Shown: positions 1-5,188 of the stretch, piece by piece
Numbering within the stretch: the stretch's first letter is position 1
How the letters are laid out: each line of letters starts with the position of its first letter
Origin: an uncultured Granulicatella sp.
Lineage (GTDB): Bacteria; Bacillota; Bacilli; Lactobacillales; Aerococcaceae
Reading direction: 5' to 3'
DNA: 5,517 nt
Assembly: GCA_937891475.1 (NCBI GenBank)
Contig: CALATC010000084.1
Location: 1 to 5,517 of the forward strand
Translations under genes and position numbers: made by a program
Notes under the pieces: model-generated
The model's database searches: none
The model's input: the letters and a program-made list of their open reading frames with translations, nothing else
Told to the model about the DNA's origin: nothing

Positions 1-574
1 TGCCTAACTGTTCGTTTACTTTTTTCAAAAGTTCTAAAATAGATTCGGTTGTTTTTGGGTCTAATGCACTTGTTGCTTCGTCACATAATAGAACATCTGG
101 ATCATTTGCTAGCGCTCTAGCAATCGCAACCCTTTGTTTTTGTCCCCCAGATAATTGTCTTGGGTAACTTGTAATTTTGTCTTCCAATCCTACTAAGTGT
201 AGAAGTGACTCAACTTTTTCCTTAATTTGCGCTTTAGATAATCCTGAGCGTTTTAATGGAAAGGCAACATTCTCAAATACAGATAAAGTATTCATCAAAT
301 TGAAATGTTGGAAAATCATTCCGATTTTTTTACGAGCATCTCTTAATTGAGCCTCTTTTAAACTTGTTAACTCCACTCCTGAAACCGTTACTGTTCCATT
401 TGTTGGACGTTGTAATAAGTTGATAGTACGTACTAATGTACTTTTCCCAGCACCACTATAACCGATAATTCCATAAATATCGCCATCTTCAATCGTAATA
501 TTTACTTGCTTCACAGCTTCAACGGTTTTACCTGATTGCTGAAATGTCACATCAATATTTTTTAATTCAATCAT
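1..574 (-). CDS. metN: Methionine ABC transporter ATP-binding protein MetN (partial, C-terminus outside window)
   Basis: This is the cytoplasmic ATPase of the MetNPQ importer, which powers uptake of methionine and related compounds through the MetP/MetI permease. The first 191 residues are present and begin [11 protein letters not shown]. The Walker A motif GYSGAGKST is at about 38-46, the Q-loop FQH near 88-90, the ABC signature [15 protein letters not shown] at 141-155, Walker B VLLCDE at 161-166 and the D-loop SALD at 169-172. The H-loop and the C-terminal regulatory NIL domain expected of a roughly 340-residue MetN lie beyond position 1. The start at 574 is supported by AAAGGAG six bases upstream. 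The Met-specific T-box leader directly upstream supports methionine as the substrate. By fold alone it could be another polar amino-acid ATPase, but the [25 protein letters not shown] N-terminus is characteristic of MetN. Confidence 0.93.
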   Translation of the reverse strand, partial: MIELKNIDVTFQQSGKTVEAVKQVNITIEDGDIYGIIGYSGAGKSTLVRTINLLQRPTNGTVTVSGVELTSLKEAQLRDARKKIGMIFQHFNLMNTLSVFENVAFPLKRSGLSKAQIKEKVESLLHLVGLEDKITSYPRQLSGGQKQRVAIARALANDPDVLLCDEATSALDPKTTESILELLKKVNEQLG

Positions 575-596
575 TCGTTTCTCCTTTCAAGCAAAT

Positions 597-639
597 AAAA
601 AGCCCGCTCTTTGGTTTTACTCACCAACCAAAGGACGAG
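597..639 (-). terminator. Intrinsic terminator of the metN T-box leader
   Basis: Reading the minus strand, CTTTGGTT (633-626) pairs perfectly with AACCAAAG (616-609). After one mismatch the stem continues through CTCGT and GCGGG with G-C and G-U pairs to 603, and five U residues follow (601-597). The 5' arm shares CTCGTCCTTT (639-630) with the antiterminator, so the two structures exclude each other, as required for T-box control. Confidence 0.88.
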
Positions 640-865
640 TTCTCTCGTGTTACCACCTTTATGCACAGAATTCTCACAAATTCTGCCTCAATCAGTTCAT
701 TTAAACTGAAAAGCTATATCGGGCTTTCCCGTAATCGTCTCATCATTCAACGATTAGCACTCAAAGGCCATCTTCAAAGCTTCAACTATTATCTCTTTTC
801 ACCAAACCGAGACTCTCTAAAACAGATTCACTTTTACTCTCCTTGTCACAGTGCGTTATGACTAT
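597..865 (-). promoter_or_regulatory. T-box riboswitch leader, methionine (AUG) specifier, controlling metN
   Basis: This tRNA-sensing leader, read on the minus strand, should allow metN transcription when tRNA-Met is uncharged. Stem I begins around 818 with AGAGAG and the conserved GGTTTGGTG block (about 801-811). The specifier region reads GAAGATGGCCTTTGAG, placing the codon ATG at 771-769. Stem III is CGGG-AAAG-CCCG at 731-720. Two short hairpins follow (692-709 and 666-685). The T-box antiterminator is AAAGG (660-656), the bulge TGGTAAC (655-649), ACGAG (648-644), the loop AGAA, CTCGT (639-635) and CCTTT (634-630). All ten flanking base pairs form. The UGGU matches the ACCA end of a tRNA with discriminator A73. 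The 5' end is estimated from the promoter, and the boundary is accurate to a few bases only. Confidence 0.92.
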
Positions 866-871
866 GAATTT

Positions 872-900
872 AGGATACCAACAAACTCCGTTACAGTCAA
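872..900 (-). promoter_or_regulatory. Sigma-A type promoter for the T-box/metN transcript
   Basis: On the minus strand the -35 is TTGACT (900-895) and the -10 is TATCCT (877-872), with a 17-bp spacer. Transcription would start near 865 and give a leader of about 290 nt, which matches the start of the T-box structure. It faces away from tehB, so 862-997 is a divergent intergenic region. Confidence 0.75.
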
Positions 901-943
901 TTTCTAGATTACTATCACTTGTTATAAGTTTTACTTATATACT
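901..943 (+). promoter_or_regulatory. Possible promoter region for tehB-fic
   Basis: Two -10-like hexamers are visible on the plus strand, TATAAG at 923-928 and TATACT at 938-943. The matching -35 positions are poor: TTTCTA at 901-906 (16-bp spacer) and TCACTT at 915-920 (17-bp spacer). A promoter is expected here because no other gene lies upstream on this strand, but which hexamer is used cannot be told from the sequence. Confidence 0.3.
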
Positions 944-983
944 TTTTCTTGCATATCCCTCTTCTTTTTTCTACAATGAACTT

Positions 984-989
984 ACGAGG
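984..989 (+). promoter_or_regulatory. Ribosome binding site deciding the tehB start
   Basis: ACGAGG lies eight bases before ATG 998. The in-frame GTG at 989 overlaps this site and so cannot be its start. The longer frame opening at 989 is therefore trimmed by three residues. Confidence 0.7.
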
Positions 990-997
990 TGATATAC

Positions 998-1858
998 ATG
1001 AACAATTTAATTTCTTATAAAAAAATGCCACTATGGACTGCAGAAACTTTGCCTGAACCGTTTAAAAAAATGCATAATACAAAGGTTGGAACTTGGGCTC
1101 AACTGCATATTTTAAAAGGAGAAATCACATTTGAATTTTTAAACGAGGATGGTAGCGTTAGTGATACTGTACTGCTAAATGCGACTACTCCTATTTCATT
1201 GGTGGAACCACAACAGTGGCATCGAATTGCTAAAGCAAGTGACGATATCGAATGCTATTTAGAATTTTTCTGTAAAAAAGAAGATTATTTTGCAAAAAAA
1301 TATGGCTATACTAAGACTCACTCTGAAGTATTAACTGCTCAACCGCTGATTCCAAAAGGGCGTGTACTTGACTTAGGAAGTGGAGAAGGTCGTAATAGCT
1401 TATACCTTGCTTCATTAGGATATGACGTCACTTCATTGGATTGGAATGTTCCAAGCTTACAAAAATTACAAGAAGTAGCTACTCAAGAAGGACTTTCACT
1501 TGAAGTTGATCCATATGACATTGAATGTGCCGATATTCCTGGCGGACAATATGATTGGATTGTATCAACCGTTGTATTGATGTTCTTACATGAAGAAGTC
1601 ATTCCAGATGTCATTGAGAATATGCAATCTCACACAGCTTCTGGTGGCTATAATTTAATCGTCGCCGCTATGTCAACTGAAGATGCACCTTGTCCTGTGA
1701 ATTTCCCATTTACTTTTAAAGAAGGCGAATTACTAGATTATTATGCCGGGTGGGAAATTTTAAAATATAATGAAGACTTTGGAGAACTCCATAAAACAGA
1801 CGAAAACGGCAATCGTCTACGCTTCAGATTTGCGACATTATTAGCGAAGAAAGGTTAA
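998..1858 (+). CDS. tehB: TehB-type SAM-dependent methyltransferase (tellurite resistance family) with N-terminal cupin-like domain
   Basis: This is a 286-residue cytoplasmic protein of the long TehB type, as in Haemophilus influenzae, in which a cupin-like TehB-N/DUF1971 domain (about 5-100) precedes a class I methyltransferase (about 105-286). The N-domain shows YKKMPLWTAETLPEPF, HNTKVGTWAQL and VEPQQWHRI. The catalytic domain shows SAM motif I VLDLGSGEGRNS (123-134), the acidic residue D148 in SLDWN, the family hallmark STVVLMFLHEE (190-200) and the C-terminal stretch FGELHKTDENGNRLRFRFAT. TehB proteins methylate tellurite and can also act on selenium compounds. The natural substrate in most bacteria, including this one, is unknown. 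The start at 998 rests on the Shine-Dalgarno spacing. The fic gene follows after 11 nt and is probably co-transcribed. Confidence 0.9.
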   Translation: MNNLISYKKMPLWTAETLPEPFKKMHNTKVGTWAQLHILKGEITFEFLNEDGSVSDTVLLNATTPISLVEPQQWHRIAKASDDIECYLEFFCKKEDYFAKKYGYTKTHSEVLTAQPLIPKGRVLDLGSGEGRNSLYLASLGYDVTSLDWNVPSLQKLQEVATQEGLSLEVDPYDIECADIPGGQYDWIVSTVVLMFLHEEVIPDVIENMQSHTASGGYNLIVAAMSTEDAPCPVNFPFTFKEGELLDYYAGWEILKYNEDFGELHKTDENGNRLRFRFATLLAKKG

Positions 1859-1869
1859 GGAAAGAAGCT

Positions 1870-2475
1870 ATGGTTTTAGAAAACAAACTTCATTTGACCG
1901 ATTCTGTAGAACTTGCCCGAGTTGAAGAAAAGATTAGTAAGAAAAAAGCGATTGAATTATTTAAAAATCCTATACTGGATCAATACGAAGTCGGTTCTTA
2001 CAAAATGCTTTCAGCCATTCACGCTTATTTATTCGAAGATATCTATGATTTTGCCGGAAAAATACGAACAGTCAATATAGCAAAAGGACATTTTCGATTT
2101 GCGTCTGTCATGTATTTAGAAGAAGCTTTAAAAAATATTGAAAAAATGCCTCAATCAACCTTTGATGAAATTATTGAAAAATATATTGAGATGAATATCG
2201 CTCATCCATTTCGTGAAGGTAACGGTAGAAGTGCTAGAATTTGGTTAGATTTACTATTAAAGAAGGAATTACAACAAGTCATTGACTGGAGCAAGGTAGA
2301 TAAGGAAGATTATTTACTTGCAATGGAAAGAAGCCCTATTAAAGATATCGAAATTAAGTATCTGTTAAAACAAGCTTTAACAAATGATATTCATAATCGA
2401 GTTCTTTATATGAAAGGAATTGATTATAGTTATTATTACGAAGGATATACAATCTATAAAGCTGAAGAGTTATAA
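1870..2475 (+). CDS. Fic-domain protein AMP-transferase, class III (C-terminal autoinhibitory motif)
   Basis: This small 201-residue Fic protein belongs to the family that transfers AMP from ATP to hydroxyl groups of target proteins. The active-site motif HPFREGNGRSAR spans 112-123 and fits HxFx(D/E)GNGRxxR, with catalytic H112, metal-binding E116 and phosphate-binding R120 and R123. The target-binding flap is probably AKGHFRFAS (71-79). Near the C-terminus, SYYYEG (187-192) fits the inhibitory (S/T)xxxE(G/N) motif, placing S187 and E191 where class III Fic proteins such as Neisseria NmFic (similarly small) keep the glutamate that blocks productive ATP binding. Some class III members also remove AMP through this glutamate. 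The start follows AAGGAAAG (1857-1864), 11 nt after the tehB stop. The target is unknown. No partner antitoxin gene is visible, as expected when the inhibitor is built in. Confidence 0.92.
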   Translation: MVLENKLHLTDSVELARVEEKISKKKAIELFKNPILDQYEVGSYKMLSAIHAYLFEDIYDFAGKIRTVNIAKGHFRFASVMYLEEALKNIEKMPQSTFDEIIEKYIEMNIAHPFREGNGRSARIWLDLLLKKELQQVIDWSKVDKEDYLLAMERSPIKDIEIKYLLKQALTNDIHNRVLYMKGIDYSYYYEGYTIYKAEEL

Positions 2476-2481
2476 AGTAAA

Positions 2482-2530
2482 AAAATGGAAATTTGAGCTT
2501 ATAGTCTCAAATTTCCATTTTATGTTTTTT
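2482..2530. terminator. Bidirectional intrinsic terminator between fic and the convergent methyltransferase gene
   Basis: AAAATGGAAATTTGAG (2482-2497) pairs over 16 bp with CTCAAATTTCCATTTT (2506-2521) around an 8-nt loop. On the plus strand it is followed by TTTTATGTTTTTT. On the minus strand the stem runs into seven T residues. It can therefore stop both convergent transcripts. Confidence 0.9.
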
Positions 2531-2558
2531 ACTACTATAAAAACTTATTAAAATAATT

Positions 2559-3359
2559 CTATCTAGAAATTCGCAGTTGAATTAAGACTGCAGCTTTTTG
2601 GATAAATGGGATAAATGAAATAATACGATGTACTACTTTCCATCGGTTTGGATATTGTGCCATTGTATAATCAAAACTCAATAATTCTGCATGTTTACCA
2701 AATAAATCAAACAATTCTTCTTTAGAAGAAAGTCCCCAATACATTTTAACTCTCTGATTTCTAAATTCTTTTTGTTTATTTTTAGTTGCAATCATATGAT
2801 GTTGTAACGTATCAAAATAACATTCATATTGATGAAATTCTCTCTCTAAGTTTGTTGCTAATTCCTTTATATCATTTGTATTAAAGTACATTAACACTCC
2901 TTCAATAATGAATAAATAATCTCCTTTTGGATATTGTTCTTTAACAATTTGAATCCATTTATCATCTAATATTGAGTTAGCAATCATCTGTGAAGTAGCT
3001 GTTTCTTCAAAAAACTCTTGTCTTAATGTAATGACATCTAAAAAGTCTACACTGAAAAATGGAATATCTTCTGCTCCAATTCTTCCTTGCCTATCATCTA
3101 AACCACAACCTAATTGAATGATGACTGGATGTTCATGAGTCTTTATGAAATTCTTGCAGCAATCATCAAAATATTTCGTTCTTAAACAAACTCCGATTCG
3201 GTCAAAAAAAGAAACACTTACCATTGATGGAACTTGCTTCATCATTTCTTCGGCTTTTTGATCAATAAATAACCGATTCTTTTGCGAACCTTCTAACGCT
3301 TTTGCTTGTAATGTCATTAGCATCGTTTTAGATACTTTATTTTCAAATAATTCTCCCAT
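2559..3359 (-). CDS. Class I SAM-dependent O-methyltransferase, leucine carboxyl methyltransferase (PPM1/Tcmp) family
   Basis: This is a 266-residue cytoplasmic protein of the LCM/PPM1/Tcmp-like family (PF04072 type), which methylates hydroxyl or carboxyl groups on small molecules or proteins using SAM. Visible family signatures are QAKALEGS with a following D33 (about 18-35), the RTKYFDD segment (60-66), SAM-binding QLGCGLDDR (82-90), the acidic SVDFLDV (103-109) and the hallmark EGVLMYF (153-159). The C-terminal tail is basic and hydrophobic, ending LRISR. The start at 3359 has GGAG eight bases upstream. An in-frame ATG at 3383 would add eight residues but lies upstream of that site and within a small inverted repeat. 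The gene stands alone, with its own promoter and terminator. Family members include polyketide-modifying enzymes, but nothing nearby suggests a biosynthetic cluster, so the substrate is unknown. Confidence 0.82.
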   Translation of the reverse strand: MGELFENKVSKTMLMTLQAKALEGSQKNRLFIDQKAEEMMKQVPSMVSVSFFDRIGVCLRTKYFDDCCKNFIKTHEHPVIIQLGCGLDDRQGRIGAEDIPFFSVDFLDVITLRQEFFEETATSQMIANSILDDKWIQIVKEQYPKGDYLFIIEGVLMYFNTNDIKELATNLEREFHQYECYFDTLQHHMIATKNKQKEFRNQRVKMYWGLSSKEELFDLFGKHAELLSFDYTMAQYPNRWKVVHRIISFIPFIQKAAVLIQLRISR

Positions 3360-3367
3360 TGTATCAA

Positions 3368-3371
3368 CTCC
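3368..3371 (-). promoter_or_regulatory. Ribosome binding site deciding the LCM-methyltransferase start
   Basis: On the minus strand AAAAAAGGAG ends eight bases before ATG 3359-3357. This selects the second in-frame ATG over the one at 3383, which has no upstream Shine-Dalgarno sequence. Confidence 0.75.
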
Positions 3372-3374
3372 TTT

Positions 3375-3390
3375 TTTAGGCATCCCTAAA
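3375..3390. repeat. Short inverted repeat in the 5' leader of the LCM-methyltransferase gene
   Basis: TTTAGG-CATC-CCTAAA is a perfect 6-bp inverted repeat with a 4-nt spacer, between the predicted transcription start and the ribosome binding site. No U-tract follows, so it is not a terminator. It could be an operator or an mRNA 5' hairpin. Confidence 0.45.
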
Positions 3391-3399
3391 CTTTATCTC

Positions 3400-3428
3400 A
3401 TTCTACTCTTTTCTTTTTCCATTTTCAA
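3400..3428 (-). promoter_or_regulatory. Sigma-A type promoter of the LCM-methyltransferase gene
   Basis: On the minus strand TTGAAA (3428-3423) and TAGAAT (3405-3400) are separated by exactly 17 bp. Transcription would start near 3393, about 34 nt before the start codon and just ahead of the inverted repeat at 3375-3390. Confidence 0.65.
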
Positions 3429-3442
3429 TACCCTTTTAACAT

Positions 3443-3479
3443 AAAAAATCCTGCTAGTAATTTCTTACTAACAGGATTT
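3443..3479 (-). terminator. Intrinsic terminator of the udp-deoC operon
   Basis: On the minus strand, 25 nt after the deoC stop, AAATCCTG (3479-3472) and TAGTAA (3470-3465) pair with TTACTA (3460-3455) and CAGGATTT (3453-3446). There is a single A-C mismatch, a 4-nt loop, and a run of T residues (3448-3443) downstream. It isolates the operon from the next gene on the same strand. Confidence 0.88.
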
Positions 3480-3504
3480 AACTTACATTCTTTGATTAAA
3501 TTTT

Positions 3505-4176
3505 CTAATAGCTGTTCTCTTCAACTGCTTGATTTTTAATAATTTTTACAATACGACTTGTACCTAAACGACTAGCACCTAATGAAATGAATTTTTCTGC
3601 ATCTTCTAAGCTAGAAATTCCACCTGCAGCTTTGATTTTCACTGAAGGTCCTACATGTTCTTTCATTAAAGCTACTGCTTCAAATGTAGCTCCACCTGTT
3701 GAAAATCCAGTTGATGTTTTAATATACTCTGCTCCTGCACGAGTCACTACTTTACATAATTCAATCAATTCTTCTGTTGTTAATAAACAAATTTCTACGA
3801 TCACTTTCAAGATTCTTCCTTGACAAGCTTCATGAATTTGACGAATTTCTTCTTCTACTAAGTCGAAGCGTTTATTTTTTACATCCGTAATATTGATGAC
3901 CATATCGATTTCACTTGCTCCATTAGCAACTGCATCTTTTGTTTCAAAAACTTTTACACTTGTTGTTGAATATCCATTAGGGAATCCAATAACCGTACAA
4001 ATCGGTAATTTACCTTCGACATATTCTGCTGCTTGTTTGACATAACTAGCAGGAATACAAGCTGAAGCTGTTCCATAATGAATTGCATCATCTAAAATTT
4101 GTTGAATTTCTTCCCATGTTGCATTTTGTGTTAATAAGGTATGATCGACGGTTGCTAAAATTTCTTTTAATTCCAT
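3505..4176 (-). CDS. deoC: Deoxyribose-phosphate aldolase DeoC
   Basis: This class I aldolase cleaves 2-deoxyribose 5-phosphate to acetaldehyde and glyceraldehyde 3-phosphate, the last step of deoxynucleoside catabolism in the cytoplasm. With ATG 4176 as start it has 223 residues, a usual length for Firmicute DeoC. The Schiff-base lysine is K153 in [16 protein letters not shown]. The supporting catalytic residues are D90 in SEIDMVINI and K182 in [16 protein letters not shown] near the N-terminus and the phosphate-binding GTSRIV near the C-terminus are also typical. AGGTGA ends five bases before ATG 4176. An in-frame GTG at 4185 would add three residues but overlaps that ribosome binding site. 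The gene starts 15 nt after udp and shares its promoter and terminator. Confidence 0.95.
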   Translation of the reverse strand: MELKEILATVDHTLLTQNATWEEIQQILDDAIHYGTASACIPASYVKQAAEYVEGKLPICTVIGFPNGYSTTSVKVFETKDAVANGASEIDMVINITDVKNKRFDLVEEEIRQIHEACQGRILKVIVEICLLTTEELIELCKVVTRAGAEYIKTSTGFSTGGATFEAVALMKEHVGPSVKIKAAGGISSLEDAEKFISLGASRLGTSRIVKIIKNQAVEENSY

Positions 4177-4181
4177 TTGAT

Positions 4182-4193
4182 TCACCTATCCTT
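4182..4193 (-). promoter_or_regulatory. Ribosome binding site of deoC, overlapping the udp stop
   Basis: On the minus strand AAGGATAGGTGA runs from within the udp stop codon to five bases before ATG 4176. Its AGGTGA part contains the GTG at 4185, which argues against that codon as the start. Close coupling to udp is implied. Confidence 0.6.
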
Positions 4194-4971
4194 ATGCGTT
4201 TTGACGGTCTTGTGCAATTAAGTTACGTAAAGCTTGTACGGCAACTGTAATTGCTGCTTCTGTATCATGAACGATTGGATTTTCTAATCCTGCAGCATTT
4301 CTTTCTTGATTTCCAACTACTAAGAATGTTGAACCAACTCTTACTCCTAAATGACTAGCTACTACAAATAAAGCTGCTGATTCCATTTCTGAAGCTTTTA
4401 CTCCAAGACGTTTCCAAGCTTCCCATTTTTGTTGTAATTCATAGCTAACTGGCATTACTTCTGGTTCATGTTGCCCATAAAATGAATCTTTACATTGAAC
4501 AATACCTGCATGAGTTGTATAGCCTAATGTTTTACCAGCTTGTAATAATGCTGTTACAACATCATAGTTCGCAACGGCTGGGAATTCGATTGGCGCATAT
4601 TCACGAGTTGTTCCTTCTGTACGAATTGCACCTGTAGCAATCACGATATCTCCACCTTTTACGTCGATATCAATTCCTCCACAAGTTCCAACACGAACGA
4701 ATGTATCTGCACCACTTCTCACTAATTCTTCTAAAGCGATAGAAGCTGATGGTCCACCAATCCCTGTTGAAGTCACACTAACTTTTTCTCCATCTAAGTA
4801 TCCTGTATATGTTACATATTCACGGTTATCTGCTACTAATTTTGCATCTTCAAAATGTTCAGCAATTTTCGCACAACGTTTAGGATCTCCTGGTAAAATA
4901 ACGTATTTACCTACATCTCCTTTACGAATGTTTAAATGATATTGTAATCCTTCTTCTGAATAATTTTGCAT
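4192..4971 (-). CDS. udp: Uridine phosphorylase (NP-I family nucleoside phosphorylase)
   Basis: This 259-residue cytoplasmic enzyme should cleave uridine, and probably deoxyuridine or thymidine, with phosphate to the free base and (deoxy)ribose 1-phosphate. Family motifs in order are LPGDPKR (26-32, phosphate), R50, [16 protein letters not shown] (68-83), [10 protein letters not shown] (91-100, phosphate R93 and T96), [17 protein letters not shown] (117-133), CKDSFYGQH (160-168, base-binding Q167), WEAWKRLG (183-190) and the ribose-binding SEMESAALF (194-202). The loop that carries Arg168 beside Gln166 in E. coli Udp has glutamate at the corresponding place (E169), so base specificity should be read with caution. 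The start follows a strong AAGGAGGAG. As first gene of the operon with deoC it supplies deoxyribose 1-phosphate, which needs a phosphopentomutase encoded elsewhere before DeoC can act. Confidence 0.9.
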   Translation of the reverse strand: MQNYSEEGLQYHLNIRKGDVGKYVILPGDPKRCAKIAEHFEDAKLVADNREYVTYTGYLDGEKVSVTSTGIGGPSASIALEELVRSGADTFVRVGTCGGIDIDVKGGDIVIATGAIRTEGTTREYAPIEFPAVANYDVVTALLQAGKTLGYTTHAGIVQCKDSFYGQHEPEVMPVSYELQQKWEAWKRLGVKASEMESAALFVVASHLGVRVGSTFLVVGNQERNAAGLENPIVHDTEAAITVAVQALRNLIAQDRQNA

Positions 4972-4987
4972 CTCTTCTCCTCCTTAT

Positions 4988-5006
4988 AGGTATCATTTGA
5001 ATACCT
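4988..5006. repeat. Inverted repeat in the udp 5' leader
   Basis: AGGTAT (4988-4993) and ATACCT (5001-5006) form a 6-bp inverted repeat with a 7-nt spacer, between the predicted transcription start (about 5010) and the ribosome binding site (about 4976-4984). It could be an operator for a nucleoside-responsive repressor or a 5' mRNA hairpin. Confidence 0.45.
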
Positions 5007-5016
5007 TAACTGTAAG

Positions 5017-5046
5017 ATTATAGCATATTTTTATACTTTTTGAAAA
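5017..5046 (-). promoter_or_regulatory. Extended -10 promoter of the udp-deoC operon
   Basis: On the minus strand the -10 is a consensus TATAAT (5022-5017) preceded directly by TGC, an extended -10 arrangement. The -35 is weak, TTTTCA (5046-5041) with an 18-bp spacer. The start would be near 5010, giving a leader of about 40 nt. Confidence 0.8.
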
Positions 5047-5054
5047 CGTTCGCT
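5041..5054. promoter_or_regulatory. Putative cre site (CcpA operator) over the udp -35
   Basis: TGAAAACGTTCGCT fits the catabolite-responsive element pattern TGWAARCGYTWNCW at all but one position, C in place of W at the eleventh. It coincides with the -35 region of the udp promoter, where bound CcpA would block RNA polymerase. Catabolite repression of nucleoside catabolic operons is common in Firmicutes. Confidence 0.65.
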
Positions 5055-5068
5055 AAAAAAATCAAAAA

Positions 5069-5157
5069 GAAAAGACTCCCTATAGTAGTATACACCCTAT
5101 AACTTACTTCACAGGTCTACCAGCGCCCTATACTACTATATTAAGGAAGTCTAATTC
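5069..5157. repeat. Palindromic repeat copy A (short form), also a likely terminator on the minus strand
   Basis: The outer arms are AGACTCCCTATAGTAGTATA (5073-5092) and 5129-5152. TATAGTAGTATA pairs perfectly with TATACTACTATA over 12 bp. After an internal loop, CC pairs with GG and AGACT with AGTCT. The 36-nt interior lacks the hairpins of copy B. The 5' edge AGAAAAGACT and the 3' segment CCTATACTACTAT plus GTCTAATTC are shared with copy B in the same orientation. On the minus strand the structure is followed by TTTTCTTTTTGATTTTTTT, so it can act as a terminator for transcripts coming from rpoC. I do not recognise it as a named repeat family. Confidence 0.8.
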
Positions 5158-5188
5158 TTTTCGTTCTCTCATAAACACACGCCCAACA

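Noticed and set aside
544..861. A 105-codon open frame on the plus strand beginning [11 protein letters not shown]
   Set aside because: It lies antisense to the metN start and the T-box leader. It has no Shine-Dalgarno sequence, an atypical composition and no recognisable domain. The base pairing of the riboswitch explains the sequence.
976..1020. A possible 14-codon upstream ORF (MNLRGDIHEQFNFL) overlapping the tehB start
   Set aside because: No ribosome binding site precedes its ATG, and its GAGG is better explained as the tehB Shine-Dalgarno sequence.
1870..2475. fic as half of a two-gene toxin-antitoxin module with tehB as antitoxin
   Set aside because: TehB is a complete enzyme of a different family, and the Fic protein carries its own C-terminal inhibitory motif, so no separate antitoxin is needed.
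3446..3479. The palindrome after deoC as an operator of the LCM-methyltransferase gene
   Set aside because: A stem of about 14 bp with a 4-nt loop and a T-run on the minus strand, directly after deoC, is a standard terminator. The methyltransferase promoter lies separately at 3400-3428.
3587..3823. A 78-codon open frame on the plus strand
   Set aside because: It is wholly antisense within deoC, has no ribosome binding site, and DeoC is unmistakable on the other strand.
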